Assembly (NCBI RefSeq): GCF_001428305.1 | Contig: NZ_LMRZ01000001.1 | Coordinates: 821,525-885,524 of the forward strand | Direction: 5' to 3' | DNA from: Janibacter sp. Soil728 | Lineage (GTDB): Bacteria; Actinomycetota; Actinomycetes; Actinomycetales; Dermatophilaceae | DNA: 64,000 nucleotides | Shown here: in pieces, positions 1-7,732 of the stretch | Layout: every line of letters starts with the position of its first letter | Numbering within the stretch: position 1 is the first letter of the stretch | Notes under the pieces: generated by a model | What the model was told of the DNA's origin: nothing | Database searches by the model: none | The model's input: the letters and a program-made list of their open reading frames with translations, nothing else | Program-made: the position numbers and the translations under genes

Positions 1-341
1 GAGGGTGCGGCGTTCTTGTCCGCGGCGGTGGCCTCGGCCTTGGGGGCCTCGGTGGCCGGGGCGGCAGTGCCGGTTTCCCATGAGGGTGCGGCGTTCTTGT
101 CCGCGGCGGTGGCCTCGGTCTGAGGTGCGTCGGCCTTGGGTGCCTCGGCTGCCGGAGCGGCAGCGCCGGTCTCCCAGGGGGGTGCGGCGTTCTTGGCTGC
201 GGAGTCGGTCTCCCAGGACGGCGCCGCATTCTTGGCGGCGCTGTCGTCGGAGGACGCGGCAGCAGCCGCAGCTCCGGCGCCCACGGCGCCAGCACCGGCG
301 ACAGCAGTGCCGGTCTCCCACGAGGGGGCCGCGTTGTTGCC
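1..341 (-). repeat. Degenerate repeats encoding a KNAAPSWETG tail motif
   Basis: Five visible copies, the first cut by the window edge, of a segment encoding (D/A)KNAAP(S/P)WETG start near 1, 70, 167, 207 and 312. The copies at 1 and 82 share about 38 identical bases, which indicates recent duplication. They lie in the disordered C-terminal tail of the Fe-S oxidoreductase, and further copies may lie beyond the window. Confidence 0.85.
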
Positions 342-2900
342 AGCGACGGTCTCCTTGCCCTTGACCGCCTGCGGGTCCTCGCCGGCCTCCTCGACCGCTT
401 CTGCGGTCTTGGCCGTCTCGGACTCGCTCGGGGCCTTCGGGGTCGCGTCCTTCGCGCCTTCGCCCTCGGCCGGGGCCGGGACAGCGGTCTTGGGCTCGGC
501 CTGGGCCTGCTCCTCGGACTCGGTCGGGGCGGCCTTGGCCGGGACTGTGGCCTCCTTGACCGACGCGAGCAACATCTGGGCGACGTCGACGACCTCGATG
601 TCCTCGGACGCGCCCTCGGACTGCTTGGCGGTCAGACCGTCGCTGAGCATGACGCGGCAGAAGGGGCAACCCACGGCGATCCGGTCGGCGCCGGTCGCGA
701 TGGCCTCCTCGGTGCGGTTCAGGTTGATCCGCGACCCGAGCTGCTCCTCCATCCACATGCGAGCACCACCGGCGCCACAGCAGAAGGACTTCTCCTTCGA
801 GCGCTCCATCTCCTTGAGCTCGACACCCGGCAGGGCCGAGATGAGCTCACGCGGCGGGGCGTAGACGTTGTTGTGACGACCCAGGTAGCAGGGGTCGTGG
901 TAGGTCACGGACGGGCCGGTGGACGCGACGTCCTTGTTGCTGGACTTGCGCGGACCCTCCGGACGGTTGACCGGGACGATCTTCTTCTCGCGGACCAGAC
1001 GGTTGAGCAGCTGCGTGTGGTGCACGACCTCGTACTTGCCACCCAGCTGCGGGTACTCGTTCTTGATCGTGTTGAAGCAGTGCGCGCAGGTGACGACGAT
1101 CTTGGTCGCACCGACCTCGTTGAGGGTCGCGACATTCTGCTCGGCCAGCATCTGGAAGAGCACCTCGTTGCCCGCGCGGCGAGCGGAGTCACCGGTACAG
1201 GTCTCGCCATTGCCCAGGACCGCGAAGTCGACACCGGCATGGTCGAAGAGCTCGGCCACCGCACGGGTCGTCTTCTTGGCGCGGTCCTCGTAGGCGCCGG
1301 CGCAGCCGACCCAGAAGAGGTAGTCGACGTCGTCAGCCGACTCGACGTCCTCACCGAGCACCTTGACGGTGAAGGGGAGGTCCTTGGTCCAGTCCATGCG
1401 CGCCTTGGCACCCATGCCCCACGGGTTGCCCTTGGACTCGAGCTTCTTGAACAGGCCTCCGAGCTCGCTCGGGAAGGCCGACGCGATGAGGTTCTGGTAC
1501 CGCCGCATGTCGACGATGTGGTCGACGTGCTCGATGTCGACGGGGCACTGCTCGACGCAGGCGCCACAGGTGGTGCAGGACCACAGGACGTCCTCGTCGA
1601 TGACCACATCGGGTCCGTGCGGGTTGTACGCCGTCAGCGGGTTCTCAGGGTCGTAGCCGGTCTGCCCGATGAGTGCCATCTCGCCCCAGTTGATGACGGG
1701 CGGCTCCTCGACGGAGACTGCGGCAGCGGCGCCGCTCTGCATCGGGGGTCCGGCCAGGGCGACAGCCCCGTGGGCGGTCTGCGCGCGAGTGCCACCCGAG
1801 GAGGAGAGGACGCCGGAGACGCCCTGCGCGGCGGCCAGGTACGGAGCCTTGGAGTGCGCGTGGTCGCGCAGCGTCATCATCAGCAGCTTGGGGGAGAGGG
1901 GCTTCTCGGTGTTCCAGGCGGGGCACTGGCTCTGGCAACGGCCGCACTCGGTGCATGTGGAGAAGTCGAGCAGGCCCTTCCAGGTGAAGTCCTCGACCTT
2001 GCCCACGCCCAGCGTGGAGTCCTCGTCCATCGTCTCCATGGTCTCCATGGAGAAGGGCTTGCCGTCGACGATCATCGGCTGCAGCTCACCGAGGGAGGTT
2101 CGGCCGTCAGCGTGCCGCTTGAAGTAGATGTTGAAGAACGCGAGGAAGCGGTGCCAGGCGACACCCATCGTCGGGTTCATCGAGATGGTGATCATCCACG
2201 CGTAGGAGATGACCAGCTTGATGAGGGCGACGACGATGATGCCGGTCTCCAGTGCTTCCACGGACATGCCGGTGAAGAGTGAGCCGATCCACCCGGTGAG
2301 CGGGAAGTGCAGCAGCGAGGCATGGTCGGCCTCACCAGAGTTGAGGAGCAGCGCACGCTCGAGACCGCGCAGGAGCGCGATGCAGACGCCGACGCCGAGG
2401 ATCGTCAGCTCGACGTAGTAGGCCTGCCAGAAGGTCGAGCCGAAGAAGCGGGACCTGCGGCCCTCGTCGCCCGGGGCCGAGCGGGGGTGCTGCCTCTGCC
2501 GGATGACCATCAGCATCACGATGGTGACGATGCCCGCCATGGCGAAGAACTCGGTGATCCACTCGTAGATGAAGAAGGTCCCGATGAGCGGGATGACGAA
2601 GTGGGGATCGAAGAGCTGGATCGTCGCCTGCACGAGGGTCAGGAAGAGCACCCCGAAGGAGATCATCGTGACCCAGTGCGCGATCGCCACGATGGGCAGC
2701 CGCGACATGCGGGTATGGCCGAGGAACTCGCGGAAGAGCGTCGCCAGACGCGCCACCGGGGAATTGGTCCGCTCGCCCTGCGTGGGCTGGGCGAGCTTGA
2801 AGACGGTCAGGAAATGCTTGACGGCGCGGGCGAGCAGGCCCCATCCGACGATGGTGATCCCGACCCCGATGACTATCGCGACGATCTGGAGGGCAGACAT
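1..2900 (-). CDS. Membrane-bound (Fe-S) oxidoreductase, heterodisulfide-reductase-like (C-terminus off window)
   Basis: The 966 visible residues start at ATG 2898-2900 and run off the window edge, so the C-terminus is missing. Hydrophobic segments lie near residues 3-22, 70-96, 101-132, 161-180 and 216-240, as in nitrate-reductase-gamma/HdrE-like modules. Two 4Fe-4S ferredoxin motifs follow: CTECGRCQSQCP at 316-327 and CTTCGACVEQCP at 442-453. Then come two cysteine-rich CCG-type halves, with TCAHC near 604-608, SFCCGAGG at 705-712 and CPFC at 745-748. This is the build of actinobacterial iron-sulfur reductases such as M. tuberculosis Rv0338c (from memory). They probably pass electrons between a membrane quinone pool and an unknown cytoplasmic partner. 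From about residue 785 the protein becomes a Pro/Ala/Glu-rich tail with KNAAPSWETG repeats. The true electron donor and acceptor cannot be told from sequence. Confidence 0.85.
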   Translation of the reverse strand, partial: MSALQIVAIVIGVGITIVGWGLLARAVKHFLTVFKLAQPTQGERTNSPVARLATLFREFLGHTRMSRLPIVAIAHWVTMISFGVLFLTLVQATIQLFDPHFVIPLIGTFFIYEWITEFFAMAGIVTIVMLMVIRQRQHPRSAPGDEGRRSRFFGSTFWQAYYVELTILGVGVCIALLRGLERALLLNSGEADHASLLHFPLTGWIGSLFTGMSVEALETGIIVVALIKLVISYAWMITISMNPTMGVAWHRFLAFFNIYFKRHADGRTSLGELQPMIVDGKPFSMETMETMDEDSTLGVGKVEDFTWKGLLDFSTCTECGRCQSQCPAWNTEKPLSPKLLMMTLRDHAHSKAPYLAAAQGVSGVLSSSGGTRAQTAHGAVALAGPPMQSGAAAAVSVEEPPVINWGEMALIGQTGYDPENPLTAYNPHGPDVVIDEDVLWSCTTCGACVEQCPVDIEHVDHIVDMRRYQNLIASAFPSELGGLFKKLESKGNPWGMGAKARMDWTKDLPFTVKVLGEDVESADDVDYLFWVGCAGAYEDRAKKTTRAVAELFDHAGVDFAVLGNGETCTGDSARRAGNEVLFQMLAEQNVATLNEVGATKIVVTCAHCFNTIKNEYPQLGGKYEVVHHTQLLNRLVREKKIVPVNRPEGPRKSSNKDVASTGPSVTYHDPCYLGRHNNVYAPPRELISALPGVELKEMERSKEKSFCCGAGGARMWMEEQLGSRINLNRTEEAIATGADRIAVGCPFCRVMLSDGLTAKQSEGASEDIEVVDVAQMLLASVKEATVPAKAAPTESEEQAQAEPKTAVPAPAEGEGAKDATPKAPSESETAKTAEAVEEAGEDPQAVKGKETVAGNNAAPSWETGTAVAGAGAVGAGAAAAAASSDDSAAKNAAPSWETDSAAKNAAPPWETGAAAPAAEAPKADAPQTEATAADKNAAPSWETGTAAPATEAPKAEATAADKNAAP

Positions 2901-3032
2901 GGGTGGGAGTCTAGGTTGCCCATGGGCACGAGAGGACTTGTGGTGATGCGGCGCTCATCACCGAGGGCACCCTCAGTGGGTCCCGGCTGCGGGCGAAGAA
3001 GTGGGGAGCGCCCCTGAGACACTCTTGCGATG

Positions 3033-3060
3033 ATGGATAACACGATGTTGGAATATCCAT
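3033..3060. promoter_or_regulatory. Inverted repeat upstream of cysK, candidate operator
   Basis: Perfect 7-bp arms ATGGATA (3033-3039) and TATCCAT (3054-3060) flank a 14-base spacer, about 75 bases before the cysK start. AT-rich sequence of this kind is rare in this window. It could be the site of a sulfur or cysteine regulator, or could overlap a promoter. The regulator is unknown. Confidence 0.45.
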
Positions 3061-3133
3061 AACGTCTCGTTCGTTGTCGCGACCGAGTCAGCCGCACGTC
3101 GCGGCACCCTCATCCCCGATGGAAGGAACCGCG

Positions 3134-4060
3134 TTGCCCATCTACGAAGACGCCACCAAGCTCGTCGGCCGGACCCCGCTGGTGCGGATCAACCGCATCA
3201 TCGAGTCCGAGGCCACCGTCGCCGCCAAGCTGGAGTTCTACAACCCGGCAAACTCGGTCAAGGACCGTATCGGCGCCGCGATCATCGACGCCGCGGAGGC
3301 CTCCGGTGACCTCAAGCCCGGTGGCACGATCGTCGAGGCGACCTCGGGCAACACGGGTATCGCGCTGGCCATGGTCGGCGCGGCGCGTGGCTACAACGTC
3401 GTCCTGGCCATGCCGGAGACCGCGTCCAAGGAGCGTCGCGCCCTGCTGCGTGCATTCGGCGCCGAGCTGATCCTCACCGAGGGCCCCCTCGGGATGAAGG
3501 GTGCTGTCGAGAAGGCCGAGGCGATCGCCACCGAGCGCGGCGCGGTTCAGGCCAAGCAGTTCGCCAACGAGGCCAACCCGGCGGTCCACGAGAAGACCAC
3601 CGGTCCCGAGATCTGGCAGGACACCGACGGCAAGATCGACATCCTTGTCTCCGGCATCGGCACGGGCGGCACCATCACCGGCGCCGGCCGCTACCTGCGC
3701 TCGCAGAACCCCGACGTCCAGCTGATCGCCGTCGAGCCCGCGGAGTCCCCGGTCCTCTCCGGTGGCAAGGCCGGGCCGCACAAGATCCAGGGCCTGGGCG
3801 CCAACTTCGTCCCCGAGGTCCTCGACACCGACCTGTACGACGAGATCGTCAACATCGACGCTCCGACCTCCTTCGAGTGGGCCCGCAAGGCCGCCACCGA
3901 CGAGGGTCTGCTCGTGGGCATCTCCTCGGGTGCGGCACTCGCCGCGGCCGACCAGGTCGCGCGCCGCCCCGAGAACGCGGGCAAGACCATCGTCGTCATC
4001 GTCCCCGACTTCGGCGAGCGCTACCTGTCGACCCCGCTCTTCGAAGGTCTCGTCGACTGA
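3134..4060 (+). CDS. cysK: Cysteine synthase (O-acetylserine sulfhydrylase)
   Basis: This PLP enzyme converts O-acetylserine and sulfide to cysteine in the cytoplasm. The N-terminus reads [20 protein letters not shown]. The PLP lysine lies in PANSVKDR, the phosphate/substrate loop is [10 protein letters not shown], and the cofactor-phosphate loop is [15 protein letters not shown]. The length of about 308 aa is normal. I chose TTG 3134 because GGAAGGA (3121-3127) sits 6 bases upstream and the N-terminus then matches the family. ATG 3119 in the same frame is an alternative that adds 5 residues. cysE follows after 2 bases, so the two genes form a cysteine-biosynthesis operon. Confidence 0.95.
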   Translation: MPIYEDATKLVGRTPLVRINRIIESEATVAAKLEFYNPANSVKDRIGAAIIDAAEASGDLKPGGTIVEATSGNTGIALAMVGAARGYNVVLAMPETASKERRALLRAFGAELILTEGPLGMKGAVEKAEAIATERGAVQAKQFANEANPAVHEKTTGPEIWQDTDGKIDILVSGIGTGGTITGAGRYLRSQNPDVQLIAVEPAESPVLSGGKAGPHKIQGLGANFVPEVLDTDLYDEIVNIDAPTSFEWARKAATDEGLLVGISSGAALAAADQVARRPENAGKTIVVIVPDFGERYLSTPLFEGLVD

Positions 4061-4062
4061 CC

Positions 4063-4659
4063 GTGTCCTCCCACCTGCCGATCCGCGACACGATCCGTGA
4101 AGATCTCACCGCGGCCATGGAGCACGACCCCGCCGCCACCTCGCGGTGGGTCGTGCTCCTGACCTCTGCCGGTCTGCACGCCATCTGGCTGCACCGGGTC
4201 GCCCACCGTTGGTGGATGCGTCCCGGCTGGAGGTGGCCCGCCCGGCTGCTCGCCTATGGCTCGCGGTCGCTCACCGGGATCGAGATCCACCCGGGAGCGC
4301 ACATCGGCCGCCGGTTCTTCATCGACCACGGGATGGGTGTCGTCATCGGCGAGACGTCGATCATCGGCGACGACGTGATGCTCTTCCACGGCGTGACCCT
4401 CGGGGGGACGTCCGGCAAGCGCATCAAGCGTCACCCCACGCTCGGCGACAAGGTCATGGTCGGGGCCGGAGCCAAGATCCTCGGCGACATCCACGTGGGG
4501 AGCAATGTCAAGGTCGGCGCCAACTCGGTCGTCGTCAAGGACGTGCCCACCGGCGCAGTCGCGACAGGCATCCCCGCGCAGTACCGCTTCCCCCAGCTGG
4601 AGGCCGGCGGGCCGTCGGAGGAGGACCTCCTCTACGCCGACCCGGCGATCTTCATCTGA
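4063..4659 (+). CDS. cysE: Serine O-acetyltransferase
   Basis: The product acetylates L-serine with acetyl-CoA and supplies the substrate of the CysK encoded 2 bases upstream. It has about 198 aa, the short EpsC/CysE form lacking the long N-terminal helical domain of enterobacterial CysE. The C-terminal half is a left-handed beta-helix of hexapeptide repeats from [19 protein letters not shown] onward. The catalytic His region ([13 protein letters not shown]) and the acetyl-CoA loop ([20 protein letters not shown]) are present. The GTG start at 4063 follows the cysK stop directly, so translation is probably coupled. A strong hairpin at 4665-4725 closes the operon. Confidence 0.93.
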   Translation: MSSHLPIRDTIREDLTAAMEHDPAATSRWVVLLTSAGLHAIWLHRVAHRWWMRPGWRWPARLLAYGSRSLTGIEIHPGAHIGRRFFIDHGMGVVIGETSIIGDDVMLFHGVTLGGTSGKRIKRHPTLGDKVMVGAGAKILGDIHVGSNVKVGANSVVVKDVPTGAVATGIPAQYRFPQLEAGGPSEEDLLYADPAIFI

Positions 4660-4664
4660 GCTGC

Positions 4665-4725
4665 AGAGCATGACGAAGGGAGGGCCCCACCACCAGGTGG
4701 TGGGGCCCTCCCTTCGTCATGCTCT
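4665..4725. terminator. Perfect long hairpin between convergent genes, bidirectional terminator
   Basis: This is a near-perfect 61-base inverted repeat. Its outer stem reads AGAGCATGACGAAGGGAGGG and its inner stem is GGCCCCACCACC. It has no U-tract. It lies between the convergent cysE and the YtxH-like gene. The outer stem carries the recurrent GACGAAGGG word as an inverted pair. Confidence 0.85.
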
Positions 4726-4732
4726 GGCAGGC

Positions 4733-5074
4733 CTAGGCCGGCGTCGGACCGTCGCCCAGCGGGTAGGTCGACGGGCCCTGCGTGTCCGACGTGACAGCGC
4801 TGGCGACATCGCGCTGCGGGTCGCTCTTGACCTTGCTGGCACCCGCACGCATCTTCTCGCCCGCCGCCGAGGCCGCGGTGCTCACGGCACCGAGTGCTGC
4901 CGGGGCAGCCTTGGTCGTGGCAGCCTCCTTGGCGGAGGCGACCTGACTCTGCACCGGCTTCGACTTCCAGAGCTGGTTGGCGCCTGAGCGGATCTGCTCG
5001 TAGCGCTTCCGGCCTGCTCGCGCGCCCAGCACGTATCCGGCGCCGGCGCCAAGGAGGAAGGAGATCTTCGACAT
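4733..5074 (-). CDS. Small YtxH-like protein of unknown function
   Basis: A 113-aa protein starts MSKISFLLGAGAGYVLGARAGRKRYEQI: a Gly/Ala-rich hydrophobic segment followed directly by basic residues. This is the pattern of small actinobacterial YtxH-like or hypothetical proteins. The rest is Ala/Lys-rich, probably helical (residues 30-85), and ends in a polar tail. ATG 5072-5074 was chosen because AAAGGT lies just upstream and the hydrophobic N-terminus then begins naturally. The stop is TAG. It may be membrane-associated. It stands alone between a bidirectional terminator and a divergent tRNA gene. Confidence 0.7.
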   Translation of the reverse strand: MSKISFLLGAGAGYVLGARAGRKRYEQIRSGANQLWKSKPVQSQVASAKEAATTKAAPAALGAVSTAASAAGEKMRAGASKVKSDPQRDVASAVTSDTQGPSTYPLGDGPTPA

Positions 5075-5168
5075 GTGGTGACCTTTCGATCTGGTGGTCG
5101 GGACGTCACCTCCGACACTACCCACACGGGGGATGGCCTACCGTGGTCTCGCTCGCTCCGGCGAGCAA

Positions 5169-5255
5169 GGAGGGCTCGCATAGTGGCCTAGTGCGGCGGT
5201 CTTGAAAACCGCTATGGCGGCAACGTCATCGTGGGTTCGAATCCCACGCCCTCCG
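5169..5255 (+). tRNA. tRNA-Ser (anticodon UGA)
   Basis: The 87-base cloverleaf has acceptor arms GGAGGGC (5169-5175) and GCCCTCC (5248-5254). The anticodon loop is CTTGAAA, a class II long variable arm is present, and the T-loop region is GGGTTCGAATCCC. CCA is not encoded. It reads UCA and possibly other UCN serine codons. Confidence 0.95.
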
Positions 5256-5325
5256 CTCGCGTCCTGCGCTCCTGCGCCGGCCCGTCCCGGGTGCGGTTGT
5301 CGGGGGAGAGGAGTTCACTGGGTGG

Positions 5326-6693
5326 ATGACCCGGTGCAGCATCGTCCCCCCGCACGTCCTGGCCGCCCTCGCCCGCTCGGCGGAGGCCGAGCCCGCCCTC
5401 GTCGCCGCGCGCACCCTGGCCATCGACGCCTCGCTGCGCCACTCGGGCAGACCCGTGAGGACTCGTCCGTCGGCGATCCCGGCGGCGCCCTCGCCCGAGC
5501 AGGGGCCCCTGCGCACGATCCACGACGCGGGCGGCTCCGAGGAGCTGCCCGGCGCGGTCGTGCGCAGCGAGGGTGAGCCGGCCACCGAGGACCTGGCCGC
5601 AGATGAGGCCTACGACGGGCTCGGCCTGACCTGGGAGCTGTGGGCGCGGGAGTACGGCCGTGACTCTCTCGACGGCGCCGGCATGCCGCTCGTCGCCACG
5701 GTCCACTACGCGCAGCGCTACGACAACGCCTTCTGGGACGGGGCGCAGATGGTCTTCGGTGACGGCGACGGGGAGATCTTCACCCGCTTCACGGCGAGCC
5801 TCGATGTCATCGGGCACGAGCTGGCCCACGGAGTCACCGAGCACACCGCCGCACTCGTCTACCGCGGTCAGTCCGGTGCACTCAACGAGCACGTCTCCGA
5901 TGTCTTCGGGGTCCTGGTCAAGCAGCGCCACCTGGGCCAGTCGGCCGAGGAGGCCGACTGGCTCATCGGCGCCGAGCTGCTCACCGCCTCGGTCCAGGGG
6001 CAAGCGCTGCGCTCCATGGCCGCCCCCGGTACCGCCTATGACGACCCGCGCATGGGCGCGGACCCGCAGCCGGCGCACATGGACGCCTACGTGCGCACGA
6101 GCGAGGACAACGGCGGGGTGCACATCAACTCGGGCATCCCCAACAAGGCCTTCCACCTCGCCGCCACCGCCATCGGTGGTCCGGCCTGGCAGGCGCCGGG
6201 CCTCATCTGGCGCGACGTGCTCACGGGCGAGATCGCGCCGGACTGCGACTTCGCTACCTTCGCGGCACTCACGGTGGCTGCGGCGCGGGCCCGCTTCGGC
6301 GACGGTTCCACGCAGGCCGAGGCCGTGGCGGGCGCCTGGCAGCAGGTGGGCGTCATCGCGGCCGAAGGGGGAACCCCTCTCGTCGACGAGACGGAGGGGA
6401 CCGAGGCAGGAGGAGCGCTCGTCCGCCTCACCCGGTCGGGCGGCGTCGCTGGCTTGACCCGGTCGCGTGAGCTGAGCCTGGGAGAGCTCCCGGAACCCGA
6501 TGCGCTCGCCTTCCGCTCCCTCATCGAGGGGCCGCAGCTGCCTCGTCTGGCTGCGGAGGAGTCCTCGCGCCCCGATGCTCTCTGCTACGGACTGTGGTGC
6601 GAGCGACCGGAGCTCGATGTACAGCTCGCCGAGAGCGTCCTGCCGCAGGCGACTCGCAGCCTCTTCGAGCGGACGCTGCGTCGGGAGGTCTGA
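5326..6693 (+). CDS. Protealysin-like M4 metallopeptidase fused to an emfourin-like inhibitor domain
   Basis: The 455-aa zinc endopeptidase has HELAH at 164-168, the third zinc ligand in NEHVSD (Glu188), and the transition-state histidine in HINSG (His266). There is no signal peptide. The N-terminus CSIVPPHVLAALA resembles the short propeptide of intracellular protealysins rather than the long thermolysin propeptide. After the peptidase domain (to about 350), residues 362-453 start ALVRLTRSGGVAGLTR, a pattern I associate with emfourin, the small protealysin inhibitor usually encoded by a separate neighbouring gene. The protein may therefore carry its own inhibitor. The domain call for the tail is from memory. 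The gene is monocistronic, between tRNA-Ser(UGA) and aroQ. Confidence 0.88.
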   Translation: MTRCSIVPPHVLAALARSAEAEPALVAARTLAIDASLRHSGRPVRTRPSAIPAAPSPEQGPLRTIHDAGGSEELPGAVVRSEGEPATEDLAADEAYDGLGLTWELWAREYGRDSLDGAGMPLVATVHYAQRYDNAFWDGAQMVFGDGDGEIFTRFTASLDVIGHELAHGVTEHTAALVYRGQSGALNEHVSDVFGVLVKQRHLGQSAEEADWLIGAELLTASVQGQALRSMAAPGTAYDDPRMGADPQPAHMDAYVRTSEDNGGVHINSGIPNKAFHLAATAIGGPAWQAPGLIWRDVLTGEIAPDCDFATFAALTVAAARARFGDGSTQAEAVAGAWQQVGVIAAEGGTPLVDETEGTEAGGALVRLTRSGGVAGLTRSRELSLGELPEPDALAFRSLIEGPQLPRLAAEESSRPDALCYGLWCERPELDVQLAESVLPQATRSLFERTLRREV

Positions 6694-6707
6694 GCAAGGT
6701 CCGCCGT

Positions 6708-6713
6708 TAGGCT
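6708..6713 (+). promoter_or_regulatory. Candidate -10 box for leaderless aroQ mRNA
   Basis: TAGGCT lies 6 bases before the GTG start, with no Shine-Dalgarno sequence between them. dnaX has the same word and spacing, and recR has a close variant. Confidence 0.5.
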
Positions 6714-6719
6714 GCCGGG

Positions 6720-7169
6720 GTGAGCCCAGCCCCCGCCCTCGTCGTCCTCAACGGCCCCAACCTCAACCTGCTCGGTGAGCGCGAGCCCGAGGTCTACGGC
6801 CACGAGACGCTGGCCGACGTCGAGGCCCTGTGTCGGGCGCGCACGGACGATCTGGGGTGGCGGCTCGACTTCCGTCAGACCAACCACGAGGGCGTCATGA
6901 TCGACGCGATCCACGAGGTGCGCGCCAGTGCGATCGGACTCGTCGTCAACGCCGCTGGCTGGACCCACACATCGGTCGCGATCCGGGACGCGCTGGCCGC
7001 GGTGCGTGGGCCGGTGATCGAGGTGCACATCTCGGATGTCCATGCGAGAGAGGCCTTCCGGCACTTCTCGTTCATCACTGATGTCTCTGACGAGGTCATC
7101 GTCGGACGAGGGGTCAGGGGCTATGTCGAGGCCATCGACGCCGTGGGCGAGCGCGTCCGCGAGGGCTGA
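6720..7169 (+). CDS. aroQ: Type II 3-dehydroquinate dehydratase
   Basis: The 149-aa enzyme catalyses the third step of the shikimate pathway, 3-dehydroquinate to 3-dehydroshikimate. The N-terminus [21 protein letters not shown] contains the flexible-lid arginine and the catalytic tyrosine (Tyr of VYG). [10 protein letters not shown] and the substrate loop [16 protein letters not shown] follow. [17 protein letters not shown] carries the catalytic histidine. Length and motifs are standard. The GTG start at 6720 lies just downstream of a TAGGCT box, which suggests a leaderless transcript. The gene is not next to other shikimate genes. Confidence 0.95.
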   Translation: MSPAPALVVLNGPNLNLLGEREPEVYGHETLADVEALCRARTDDLGWRLDFRQTNHEGVMIDAIHEVRASAIGLVVNAAGWTHTSVAIRDALAAVRGPVIEVHISDVHAREAFRHFSFITDVSDEVIVGRGVRGYVEAIDAVGERVREG

Positions 7170-7395
7170 CCCGAGGCCGTGGTGGAACGCGACCATGCCA
7201 CTGCGCGCGTTTGCTGGTAGCGTCGCTCGCGTAGTTGCAGTACAGAACTCTCGCACGATGCATTTGGGCGCGGCCGCCAGCCGAGCCCACAGTATTACCA
7301 GAGGCGTGTTCCTCTGCCGAGGGGAGCTTTGCAGCTTGCACAAGGTACCGCGACCTGCGGGACCGGATTGTTCAACAGGAAAGAAGTTTCACCTC
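7170..7395 (+). other. Long untranslated leader and promoter region of the cold-shock gene
   Basis: This 226-base stretch between aroQ and the cold-shock gene contains no plausible gene. It is less GC-rich than its surroundings. A long 5' leader is typical of csp genes, where leader structure controls translation at low temperature. AGGAAAG near 7376-7382 is the likely ribosome binding site. I could not fix the promoter. Confidence 0.5.
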
Positions 7396-7599
7396 ATGGC
7401 ACAGGGCACCGTTAAGTGGTTCAACGCTGAGAAGGGCTTTGGCTTCATCGCCCAGGACGGCGGAGGCCCCGACGTGTTCGTTCACTACTCCGCAATCGAC
7501 ACGACCGGCTACCGGTCGCTCGACGAGGCGCAGCGCGTCGAGTTCGAGATCACCCAGGGTCCCAAGGGCCCGCAGGCTGAGAGCGTCCGTCCCGTCTGA
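7396..7599 (+). CDS. Cold-shock domain protein
   Basis: The 67-aa single OB-fold protein binds single-stranded RNA or DNA. RNP1 (KGFGFI) and RNP2 (VFVHYS) are intact: [18 protein letters not shown] near the N-terminus, then DVFVHYSAI. It belongs to the CspA/CspB group with a basic C-terminus, and may be constitutive or cold-induced. It has a long 5' leader and ends before a strong hairpin at 7651-7684. Confidence 0.96.
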   Translation: MAQGTVKWFNAEKGFGFIAQDGGGPDVFVHYSAIDTTGYRSLDEAQRVEFEITQGPKGPQAESVRPV

Positions 7600-7650
7600 T
7601 TTTTTCACCCGGACGACGCATCACCTGATGCGGTGACTCCACCGCTTCGC

Positions 7651-7684
7651 ACGAAGGCCCCCGCCAATTGGCGGGGGCCTTCGT
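7651..7684 (+). terminator. Hairpin terminator after the cold-shock gene
   Basis: The perfect palindrome starts ACGAAGGCCCCCGCC and ends with its complement GGCGGGGGCCTTCGT, with AATT at the centre. A short T-rich stretch follows later. The outer stem carries the CGAAGG word. Confidence 0.85.
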
Positions 7685-7732
7685 CAGTGTTTGGTCAGAT
7701 TTCTCGGGCTTGGGCACTAGTGTGTCCTCCCG

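Noticed and set aside
1-341. CRISPR array.
   Set aside because: The repeats are in frame, degenerate, irregularly spaced and encode a protein tail. No other regular repeat-spacer array is present in the window.
873-2282. A 469-codon plus-strand frame opposite the Fe-S oxidoreductase.
   Set aside because: The ferredoxin and CCG motifs are on the minus strand; the plus frame has none.
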